From contig JADLEG010000148.1 of the NCBI GenBank assembly GCA_020846275.1, positions 1-36,691 on the forward strand: a DNA stretch of 36,691 nt, given 5' to 3'. The translations under genes were made by a program, and so were the position numbers. The notes under the pieces were generated by a model that worked only from the letters and a program-made list of their open reading frames with translations, was not told the origin of the DNA and made no database searches. How positions within the stretch are numbered: position 1 is the stretch's first letter; each line of letters starts with the position of its first letter. The DNA comes from Alphaproteobacteria bacterium (GTDB lineage Bacteria; Pseudomonadota; Alphaproteobacteria; JAEULC01). This document shows, piece after piece, positions 27,860 to 34,649 of the stretch.

Positions 27860-28879
27860 ATGTTCGAGTGCACCATCGCGGGCAGCCTGCCGAAGCCGTT
27901 CTGGCTTTCCGAGACCAACAAGCTGTGGCCGCAATGGAAGGCCCAGGGCAAGGAGCTGGATATCGCCAAGCGCGACGCCACCGTGTTCTGGCTGAAGGCC
28001 CAGGAGGACGCCGGCATCGACATCGTCAGCGACGGCGAGCAGTCGCGCCAGCATTTCGTGCACGGCTTCCTGGAGTTCGTCGACGGCATCGACTTCGAGC
28101 ACAAGGTCAAGATGGGCATCCGGAACAACCGCTATGACGCGATGGTGCCGAAGGTCGTGGCGAAGCTGCGCATGAAGGGCAGGGCGCACCAGACCGAGGC
28201 GCGGATCGCCCGCGCCCATACGCGCCGGAAGCTGAAGTTCACGATGCCCGGGCCGATGACGATCATCGACACGATCGCCGACGAGTTCTACGGCGACCGC
28301 GTCAAGATGGCGATGGCCTTCGCCGACCTCCTGAACCAGGAGGCGCGCGCGCTGGAGGCCGACGGCGTGGATGTGATCCAGTTCGACGAGCCCACCTTCA
28401 ACGCCTTCACCAAGGAGGCCGCGACCTGGGGCATCGACGCGCTGCACCGGGCGATCGACGGGCTCAAATGCACGACGGCCGTGCACATCTGCTACGGATA
28501 CGGCATCAAGCAGAACATCGACTGGAAGCGCACCCTGGGCAACGAATGGCGGCAATACGAGGAGTTCTTCCCCGCGCTCGCCAAGAGCCGCATCCAGCAG
28601 GTCTCGCTGGAATGCACGCATTCGCGCGTGCCGGCGCAGATGATGGGGCTGCTCAAGGGCAAGGACGTGCTGGTCGGCGTGATCGACGTAGCGTCGGACG
28701 AGGTCGAGACGCCGGAGGAGGTCGCCGCCACGATCGGCCGCGCGCTGGAGTTCGTGCCGAAGGAGCGGTTGTATCCCTGCACGAATTGCGGCCTGGCGCC
28801 GATGGATCGCGAGATTGCGCTCGGCAAGCTGGAAGCGCTGGGCGCCGGCACCCGGCTGGCGCGCCAGCGCTACGCTTGA
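27860..28879 (+). CDS. Stand-alone MetE catalytic-domain protein (cobalamin-independent methionine synthase family)
   Basis: A 339-residue protein corresponding to the C-terminal catalytic half of MetE, without the N-terminal half that full-length MetE (about 750 residues) needs to hold the polyglutamyl folate. Zinc ligands are in place: His209 and Cys211 (VHICYGYG), Glu251 (SLEC) and Cys307 (PCTNCG). The substrate motif VIQFDEPTF is at 173-181 and PGPMT at 130-134. It transfers a methyl group to homocysteine or a related thiol; the donor is uncertain. The start ATG has a perfect GGAGGGG ribosome site. Divergent from soxB with 164 bases between. Confidence 0.88.
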   Translation: MFECTIAGSLPKPFWLSETNKLWPQWKAQGKELDIAKRDATVFWLKAQEDAGIDIVSDGEQSRQHFVHGFLEFVDGIDFEHKVKMGIRNNRYDAMVPKVVAKLRMKGRAHQTEARIARAHTRRKLKFTMPGPMTIIDTIADEFYGDRVKMAMAFADLLNQEARALEADGVDVIQFDEPTFNAFTKEAATWGIDALHRAIDGLKCTTAVHICYGYGIKQNIDWKRTLGNEWRQYEEFFPALAKSRIQQVSLECTHSRVPAQMMGLLKGKDVLVGVIDVASDEVETPEEVAATIGRALEFVPKERLYPCTNCGLAPMDREIALGKLEALGAGTRLARQRYA

Positions 28880-28926
28880 GATGGACGGGCTGCCCCGGCG
28901 GCGGCGAAATCCCGACGGAATGGTGA

Positions 28927-28955
28927 TTGCCGGCCGTGAATCGAGTGGCTAGGCT
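28927..28955 (+). promoter_or_regulatory. Possible promoter of the PAS_5 gene
   Basis: TTGCCG (28927-28932) and TAGGCT (28950-28955) are 17 bases apart and 21 bases before the ATG. The -10 is a weak match, but the same style recurs elsewhere in the window. Confidence 0.4.
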
Positions 28956-28976
28956 GCGGGCCGCAACGGGGAGTTC

Positions 28977-29555
28977 ATGGCCGCGACCGCACCCCATCCG
29001 CCACCGAGCCCGGACCCCGCGGATCCCCGCCAGTTAAGGGTCGATGACCCAAGGCTGGACGCGCTGTGGCGCCATTGGCTGGCGGCGCGCGCCGGCCGGC
29101 GCATGCCGTCGCGCCGGTCGATCGATCCGACCGCCATGCCGGCGACCCTGCCGCATCTCTTCCTCTACGACTTCGATGCCGCGACCGGCCGCTTCTACTG
29201 CCGGCTGTCGGGCGAGGAGATCAACCTGGTCGTCGGCATCAACTGCTCGCATCGCTTTCTCGACGAGATGTTCCCGTCCCCGATATTCGCCATCGTGAAC
29301 GACCGCTACACGCATATCGTGCGCACGCCGACCATGGCCCATATGCGCGGTACCATCAACATGGCGAACGGCGCCAGCGTGCCGGGCGAACGGCTGATCC
29401 TGCCGCTGTCGGACGACGGCGTGGTCGCCACCGGCCTGATCGGCGGGTCGATCTACCGGCTGCCGGCGGCGTTCACGGCCGGCACCTGGGTGAACGAACC
29501 CCTGGTCGAAACGCGCTTTCGCGAACTGCCGCCGGCCGGGTGGTTTCCGGCCTAG
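28977..29555 (+). CDS. PAS_5 domain protein
   Basis: A 192-residue protein that is essentially one PAS_5 domain, a family abundant in Rhodospirillales and other alphaproteobacteria with no known partner. Typical features are the opening LWRHWLAARAGRRMPSRRSI followed by MPATLPHLFLYD, the FYCRLSGEEINLVVG strand region, and LILPLSDDGVVATGLIGGSIY. No output domain, membrane span or helix-turn-helix is seen, so it would act by binding a ligand or another protein. GGGGAG lies upstream. It ends 12 bases before the converging CoA-transferase gene. A regulatory role for neighbours is not shown. Confidence 0.85.
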   Translation: MAATAPHPPPSPDPADPRQLRVDDPRLDALWRHWLAARAGRRMPSRRSIDPTAMPATLPHLFLYDFDAATGRFYCRLSGEEINLVVGINCSHRFLDEMFPSPIFAIVNDRYTHIVRTPTMAHMRGTINMANGASVPGERLILPLSDDGVVATGLIGGSIYRLPAAFTAGTWVNEPLVETRFRELPPAGWFPA

Positions 29556-29567
29556 CCAGTCCGCCGA

Positions 29568-30746
29568 TCAAACGATTCCGCGTTGCTGCATGCTCGCGAT
29601 CGTCGGTTGGTCGTAGCCCAGCTCTACCAGCACCGCGCGCGTATCCGCCCCCAGTTCGGGCGCGGGCCGGCGCATGCGGCAGGGAGTCCCGGAGAATTTC
29701 AACGGGAAGCCGTGCATCCGGACGGTTCCGCGGCCGGGGTGCGGCACGTCGATCACCATTTCCTGGTGCATCACCTGCGGATCGCGGAAGACCTGCGCCA
29801 GGTCCAGCACCGGACCGCACGGCACGCCCGCGGCGTTGAGATGCTCGATCCAATGGGCCTGGCTGTGATGGCGCGTCACCGCCTCGATCTCGGCCCGCAG
29901 CCGGTCGCGGTTCTGCATGCGCAGCGCGTTGGTCGCGAAATCCGGATCGTCGCGCAGCCGCTCCAGCCCCAGCGCTTTCAGCAGCCTCTCGTAGATGCCC
30001 ACGTGGCTGGGCGCCACCGCGATCGGACCGTCGCTGGCCGCGAAGAGCCCGTAGGGCGCGACCAGCGGATGGTCGTTGCCCGTGCGCAGCGGCGCCTTTC
30101 CCGTCGCCAGGTAGTTCGACGCCATGAAGCTGAGGAAGCTGACCAGCCCGTCCAGCAGGCTGATGCCGACCTGCTGGCCCTGGCCGGTCTGCCCGCGCGC
30201 ATGCAGCGCGGCGACGATGCCCAGCGCCCCGTAAAGCCCGGCGACCAGGTCCGAGATCGGAATGCCGGTCCGCAGCGGCTCGCTGCCCTCCGCGCCGTTG
30301 ACGCTCATGTACCCGCTCATCGCCTGGGCGATGAAGTCGAAGGCCGGGCGCTGCGCATAGGGCCCGTCGGCGCCGAAGCCGGACACGCTGCCCACCACCA
30401 GCCGCGGATTGAGCTGCTGCAGGCGATCCGGCGGGAACCCCATTTTCGTCAGCACGCCCGGCCGGTAGTTCTCGACCAGCACGTCCGACCGCTCGATCAG
30501 CCGGGCAAGCACCTCCTTTCCGGCGTCGCTGCGCAGGTCGACGCTGAGCGAGCGCTTGTTGCGGTTGTAGCTGGCGTAGTACCAGCTCAGCCCCTCGACC
30601 TTCTCGCCCTGCTCGCGCAGGGGATCGCCGTCGCCCGGCGGCTCGATCTTGATCACGTCGGCGCCAAGGTCGGCCAGCAGCATGGTGCAGAAGGGCCCCG
30701 CGATGATGCGGGTGAGGTCGACGACGCGGACACCGGACAGCGGCAT
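29568..30746 (-). CDS. CaiB/BaiF family CoA transferase (class III)
   Basis: A 392-residue type III acyl-CoA transferase. It opens with LSGVRVVDLTRIIAGPFCTMLLADLGADVIKIEPP, the CoA-binding region. It carries the catalytic Asp166 in TGIPISDLVAG and the family motifs NRNKRSLSVDL and ENYRPGVL. Such enzymes move CoA between carboxylic acids by a covalent aspartyl intermediate. The frame stays open far beyond the true start (ATG at 30746), but only this part is family-like. It is divergent from an HMG-CoA-lyase-like gene, so activation of a branched hydroxy or dicarboxylic acid followed by cleavage is a reasonable inference; the acid is unknown. Confidence 0.92.
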   Translation of the reverse strand: MPLSGVRVVDLTRIIAGPFCTMLLADLGADVIKIEPPGDGDPLREQGEKVEGLSWYYASYNRNKRSLSVDLRSDAGKEVLARLIERSDVLVENYRPGVLTKMGFPPDRLQQLNPRLVVGSVSGFGADGPYAQRPAFDFIAQAMSGYMSVNGAEGSEPLRTGIPISDLVAGLYGALGIVAALHARGQTGQGQQVGISLLDGLVSFLSFMASNYLATGKAPLRTGNDHPLVAPYGLFAASDGPIAVAPSHVGIYERLLKALGLERLRDDPDFATNALRMQNRDRLRAEIEAVTRHHSQAHWIEHLNAAGVPCGPVLDLAQVFRDPQVMHQEMVIDVPHPGRGTVRMHGFPLKFSGTPCRMRRPAPELGADTRAVLVELGYDQPTIASMQQRGIV

Positions 30747-30790
30747 GACGAGGTGATTCCCTGGCAGATCATCGCGGAGCGTGGCGGGGA

Positions 30791-30818
30791 TTGCCCCGGC
30801 GGCGCGGCAATGTAGCAT
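30791..30818 (+). promoter_or_regulatory. Promoter candidate for the HMG-CoA-lyase-like gene
   Basis: TTGCCC (30791-30796) and TAGCAT (30813-30818) are 16 bases apart, followed by the ribosome site GGAGGGG and the ATG at 30843. The leader would be short, about 18 bases. Confidence 0.45.
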
Positions 30819-30842
30819 AGGGCCCGGAACCCGGAGGGGCCG

Positions 30843-31778
30843 ATGCTGCCGAAGAAAGTGCTGGTGACCGAGGTCGGGACGCGCGACGGGCTGCAGAGCG
30901 AGCCCCGGTTCGTGCCGACGGCGGACAAGATCGCGCTGGTCGACGCCTTGACCCGGGCGGGAATCCGCCGGATCGAGGTCAGCTCCTTCGTCTCGCCGCG
31001 CGCCGTGCCGCAGATGGCCGACGCGGCCCAGGTGATGGCCGGGATCGAGCGCCCGCCGGGCCTGGTGGCCGCCTGCCTGGTGCCGAACGCCAACGGAGCG
31101 CGCCGCGCGGCGGAGGCCAAGGTCGACGAGATGGTGGCTTTCGTTTCGGCCACGGAGAGCCACAACCGCGCCAATGTCAACCGCACGATCGACGAGAGTC
31201 TCGCGGGCTTCGCCGAGGTCGCCGCGATCGCGCGCGACCACGCCGTGCGCGTGCACGGGGCGATCGCGGTTGCCTTCGGATGCCCATTCGAAGGCGACGT
31301 GCCGTTTGCCCAGGTGGTCGCGATCGTTGGCAGACTGCACGCGCTGGGCGTGCGCGAGCTCACGCTGGGCGACACGACGGGCATGGCTACGCCGCCGATC
31401 GCGACCGGATTGTGCAAGGCGATCCAGGATGCGCACCCCGACATGCACGTCACGCTGCATTTTCACAACACGCGCGGCGTCGGCCTGGCCAACGTGATGG
31501 CGGGGCTTCAGGCGGGGATCGACAGCTACGAATCGTCGCTCGGCGGCCTGGGCGGTTGTCCGTTCGCGCCCGGCGCCACGGGCAACGTCTGCACCGAGGA
31601 CCTGGTCTACCTGCTGCACGAGATGGGCATCGAGACCGGCGTCGACCTGGCCAAGCTGGTTGCTGCCGCGAAACGCGTCGAAGCCCTGGTCGGCCATCCG
31701 GTGCCGGGGCAGGTGATGAAGGCCGGTCCGCGGCTGCGCCGCTATCCGATGGACGCGGTGCGAAAAGCGGTCGGATAG
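30843..31778 (+). CDS. Hydroxymethylglutaryl-CoA lyase-like enzyme
   Basis: A 311-residue TIM-barrel lyase of the HMG-CoA lyase (HMGL-like) family. It splits 3-hydroxy-3-methylglutaryl-CoA or a relative into acetyl-CoA plus a keto acid. The catalytic motif TRDGLQ (Arg14, Asp15), the metal-binding LHFHNTRG (His206, His208) and the signature loop GLGGCPFAPGATGN with Cys239 are all intact. Its divergence from a CaiB-type CoA transferase, and the lack of leucine-degradation genes in view, suggest a dedicated pathway for another acid. The exact substrate is not readable. Converges with the XRE-cupin gene, the stops 8 bases apart. Confidence 0.92.
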   Translation: MLPKKVLVTEVGTRDGLQSEPRFVPTADKIALVDALTRAGIRRIEVSSFVSPRAVPQMADAAQVMAGIERPPGLVAACLVPNANGARRAAEAKVDEMVAFVSATESHNRANVNRTIDESLAGFAEVAAIARDHAVRVHGAIAVAFGCPFEGDVPFAQVVAIVGRLHALGVRELTLGDTTGMATPPIATGLCKAIQDAHPDMHVTLHFHNTRGVGLANVMAGLQAGIDSYESSLGGLGGCPFAPGATGNVCTEDLVYLLHEMGIETGVDLAKLVAAAKRVEALVGHPVPGQVMKAGPRLRRYPMDAVRKAVG

Positions 31779-31790
31779 CCGGGCGGCTAT
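31775..31790. terminator. Hairpin shared by two converging stop codons
   Basis: ATAGCC (31775-31780) and GGCTAT (31785-31790) form a 6-bp stem with a 4-base loop. The TAG of the lyase gene and the TAG of the regulator gene sit in opposite arms. No T-run follows on either strand, so it is only a weak terminator candidate. Confidence 0.3.
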
Positions 31791-32458
31791 TGCAGCGGCG
31801 GGGACAGGACCCACACGACCTGCGTCGTGCGCTCGCTCGCGTTGGCGTAGCGGTGCGGGTCGCCGCTCGCGAAGCGGAAGCTGTCGCCCTGGTTGACGAC
31901 GAACTGGTCGTCGCCCACCCATAGGTCGAGCGCGCCCGCCAGCACCAGGCCCGCCTCCTGCCCGCGATGCCGGTGCGCTGGTCCGGAATCGAAGCCCGGT
32001 TCCAGCGTCAGCAGCAGGAGCTCGATATCGCCCGAAAGGTCGGGCGTCAGCAGTTCCATCGCCCCCAGTTCGTGAGTCGCGGCTGTCGACAGGCGCAACT
32101 GGCGGCGATCCGCGCGCCGCACGATCGTCTCGCGCTCCGACGGCCGGCCGCCGGTTTGCGGATGGAAGAACCATCCGACCGGCACGCCCAGCGCTTCGCT
32201 CAGCTTGCGCAGCGACTTGATCGAGGGCGAGGCGAGGCCGCGCTCGATCTGGCTGACCATGCCGATCGACAGACCGGCCGCTTCGGCCACCTGTACCAGC
32301 GACATCTGCTTGGCCTTGCGCAGCGACCGAAGCTGGATGCCCATCCACAGGTCCGCGACTTTTCCCGTGGTCGGTGCGCCGGCCGCTTCCCGGCGCGGGG
32401 CCGGGACGGGTCGGGCGATCCTGCCCGGCGGTCGATGCTTGGCGGCTGTTCGGGCCAT
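31787..32458 (-). CDS. XRE-family transcriptional regulator with C-terminal cupin domain
   Basis: A 223-residue regulator. After a basic N-terminal tail it has a lambda-repressor-like helix-turn-helix at about 41-95 (SLVQVAEAAGLSIGMVSQIERG). A cupin sensor domain follows at about 150-215, with the metal-type residues His162, His164, Glu168 and His202. This PuuR-like layout is frequently linked to control of amine and amino-acid catabolism. The chosen start is the ATG at 32458; an upstream ATG at 32512 lies within the promoter region and is less likely. Divergent from hyuA across 133 bases, with a strong promoter and palindrome in front, so it is the natural regulator of itself and of hyuAB. 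Confidence 0.92.
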   Translation of the reverse strand: MARTAAKHRPPGRIARPVPAPRREAAGAPTTGKVADLWMGIQLRSLRKAKQMSLVQVAEAAGLSIGMVSQIERGLASPSIKSLRKLSEALGVPVGWFFHPQTGGRPSERETIVRRADRRQLRLSTAATHELGAMELLTPDLSGDIELLLLTLEPGFDSGPAHRHRGQEAGLVLAGALDLWVGDDQFVVNQGDSFRFASGDPHRYANASERTTQVVWVLSPPLQ

Positions 32459-32493
32459 GGCGTGTCTCGCTTCAGGCGGGTTGCGGCTCAGGC

Positions 32494-32522
32494 ATATTAA
32501 AAATTCTGGCATTGAATTTCAA
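32494..32522 (-). promoter_or_regulatory. Promoter of the XRE-cupin regulator gene
   Basis: On the minus strand TTGAAA (complement of 32517-32522) and TAATAT (complement of 32494-32499) are separated by exactly 17 bases, a near-consensus pair. The predicted start is near 32487, about 29 bases before the ATG. Confidence 0.65.
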
Positions 32523-32523
32523 T
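32501..32523. promoter_or_regulatory. Operator-like palindromes between the regulator gene and hyuA
   Basis: ATTGAA-T-TTCAAT (32511-32523) is a perfect 6-1-6 inverted repeat overlying the -35 box of the regulator promoter. AAATTC (32501-32506) with GAATTT (32514-32519) forms a second, overlapping 6-7-6 inverted repeat. The stretch is sharply AT-rich against the GC-rich background. It is a likely binding site for the XRE-cupin protein. A TATTAT at 32523-32528 could be the -10 of hyuA but has no good -35. Confidence 0.55.
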
Positions 32524-32591
32524 ATTATTGCAAAGCTGTCGGCATCGTGCCAGGATCGCCAGCCGTGGCGATTGCGGGGGCAAGGGCGGGT

Positions 32592-34646
32592 ATGGCGGCG
32601 GACGCGCAGATCGGCGTCGATATCGGGGGCACGTTCACCGACGTGGTGTGCCGCCTGGCCGACGGCACCGTGAAATTCGTCAAATTGCCCACCACGCGCA
32701 AGGACGAGAGCCAGGCCGTGCTGCAGTCGATCGCGCTGATGGCGCGCGACTGGGGCGTCAAGGCCGCGGACATCGCGCGCTTCACCCACGGGACCACCGT
32801 CGCGACCAATGCCGTGCTCGAGCGCAAGGGCGCGCGCATCGGCATCATCACCACCAAGGGCTTTCGCGACGTGCTGGAGATCGGGCGGCAGATGCGCCAC
32901 CAGATGTACAGCGTCGTGCTGGAATCGGAGACGCCGTCCTTCCTGGCGCCCGGCGCTCGGCGCAAGGAAGTGCCGGAGCGCGTGGCGGCGGACGGCGCGG
33001 TGCTGGAGCCGCTCGACGAGGCGGCGGTCAAGCGCGCCGCCGACGAGCTGGTGGCCGACGGGGTCGAGGCGATCGCGATCTGTTTCCTGTTCTCGTTCCG
33101 CAATCCCGAGCACGAGAAGCGCGCCCGCGCGGTGGTACAGGCGGCCTACCCCGCCATGATGATCGCCGTCTCGCACGAGGTCGACCCGGCCTTCCGCGAA
33201 TACGAGCGCACGGTGGTGACGGCCTTCGACGCCTACGTAAAGCCGGTGATCGACCGCTATCTGGCGCGGCTGGAGAGCGGGCTGGCAGGCGAGGGCGTGC
33301 CGGCGCCGCTGCAGGTCATGCAGTCGCGCGGCGGGCTGATGGTATCGGAGGTGGCGCGCCAGCGGCCGGTCCGCCTGTTCCTGTCCGGTCCGGCGGCGGG
33401 CGTCATCGGCGCGCGCCTGGCCGGCGCCTCGGCCGGGGCGGAGGACCTGATCACGGTCGATATCGGCGGCACGAGCTGCGACATCGCGCTGATCAGCAAG
33501 GGCAAGGCGCTGATCCGCTCCGACGGGTTGATCGACGGCTATCCCGTGCGCGTCGCCATGGTCGACGTCAACTCGATCGGCGCGGGCGGCGGCTCGATCG
33601 CCTGGATCGACCGCGGCGGCGGCCTGCGCGTCGGCCCGCAATCCGCGGGGTCGGAGCCGGGCCCGGCCTGCTACGGGCGCGGCGGCGACAAGCCGACCGT
33701 CACCGACGCCTCGGTCGTGCTGGGCTACGTCAATCCTGACTTCTTCGCCGGCGGCTCCATGAAGCTCAAGCCCGAGCTGGCGCACCGCATCATCGCCGAC
33801 AAGGTCGCCAAGCCGCTCGGCATGACACTGGAGCAGGCGGCGCTCGGCATCCATCGCGTGCTCAACGCCCAGATGGCCGAGGGTATCCGGCTGGTCTCGA
33901 TCCGCCAGGGGCTCGATCCGCGCAAGTTCGCGCTGCTGCCGCTGGGCGGCGGCGGCGCGGTGCACGCCACGGCCCTGGCGCGCGACCTCAACATCGCCCG
34001 CGTGGTGGTGCCGCGCACGCCGGGCGTGCTCTCGGCGGCGGGATTGCTGGCGGCGCCGGTGGAGCACGAGGTATCCGCGGCTTTCGGCCGTCCGCTCGCC
34101 GGCACCCAGCTCGGCGATCTGCGCCAGGTTTTCGCCGCGCTCGACAGGGAATGCGTCGGGCTGATGGCGAAAGAGCGGCTGAACGGCGAGGCGGTGACCG
34201 TCCAGTACTCGGCCGATGTCTGCTACATCGGCCAGTCCTACACCCTGGAGATTCCGCTGCGCCTGGAGGCACCCGATCCGATGGCGCGCCTGTACGATGA
34301 TTTCCTCGAGAACCACGACCGTGTCTACGGCCATGCCACGCGGGTGCCGGCGCGGATCGTCAACCTGCGCAGCGTGCACCAGGCCGGCGGCCTCGACCGC
34401 ATCGACGGCGGCGCCTTCAAGCCGGCGGCCGGCGCGCCGCTGAAGGCCAAGCGGCCCGTCTTGACGGCCGGCGCCACGGGTTTCGCCGAGGCCGCGATCT
34501 ACGAGCGCATGGCCATGCCGGCGGGATTCACGTTCCAGGGCCCGGCCATCGTTGAGCAGACCGACACGACCACGCTGGTCGAGCCGGGCTGGTCGGGCGC
34601 CGTGGACAAGGCCGGCAACCTGATCCTGACCTGGGAAGGAGCCTGA
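32592..34646 (+). CDS. hyuA: Hydantoinase/oxoprolinase subunit A
   Basis: The 684-residue ATP-binding subunit of the hydantoinase/5-oxoprolinase family, which opens cyclic amides with ATP hydrolysis. It has the actin-like phosphate-binding motif DIGGTFTD at 10-17, the THGTTVATNAVLERKG segment and a second DIGGT at 290-294. The C-terminal part (QYSADVCYIGQSYTLEIPL) belongs to the usual HyuA C-domain. The ATG at 32592 directly precedes the first domain; the frame is open further upstream over the regulator gene but is not coding there. The family also includes acetone carboxylases and N-methylhydantoinases, so the substrate is uncertain. hyuB starts 3 bases after its stop. Confidence 0.93.
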   Translation: MAADAQIGVDIGGTFTDVVCRLADGTVKFVKLPTTRKDESQAVLQSIALMARDWGVKAADIARFTHGTTVATNAVLERKGARIGIITTKGFRDVLEIGRQMRHQMYSVVLESETPSFLAPGARRKEVPERVAADGAVLEPLDEAAVKRAADELVADGVEAIAICFLFSFRNPEHEKRARAVVQAAYPAMMIAVSHEVDPAFREYERTVVTAFDAYVKPVIDRYLARLESGLAGEGVPAPLQVMQSRGGLMVSEVARQRPVRLFLSGPAAGVIGARLAGASAGAEDLITVDIGGTSCDIALISKGKALIRSDGLIDGYPVRVAMVDVNSIGAGGGSIAWIDRGGGLRVGPQSAGSEPGPACYGRGGDKPTVTDASVVLGYVNPDFFAGGSMKLKPELAHRIIADKVAKPLGMTLEQAALGIHRVLNAQMAEGIRLVSIRQGLDPRKFALLPLGGGGAVHATALARDLNIARVVVPRTPGVLSAAGLLAAPVEHEVSAAFGRPLAGTQLGDLRQVFAALDRECVGLMAKERLNGEAVTVQYSADVCYIGQSYTLEIPLRLEAPDPMARLYDDFLENHDRVYGHATRVPARIVNLRSVHQAGGLDRIDGGAFKPAAGAPLKAKRPVLTAGATGFAEAAIYERMAMPAGFTFQGPAIVEQTDTTTLVEPGWSGAVDKAGNLILTWEGA

Positions 34647-34649
34647 TCG

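Noticed and set aside
29568..32348. Open frame joining the CoA transferase to upstream sequence, suggesting a 926-residue fusion
   Set aside because: Only the last 392 codons resemble the family; the rest lies opposite the lyase and regulator genes.
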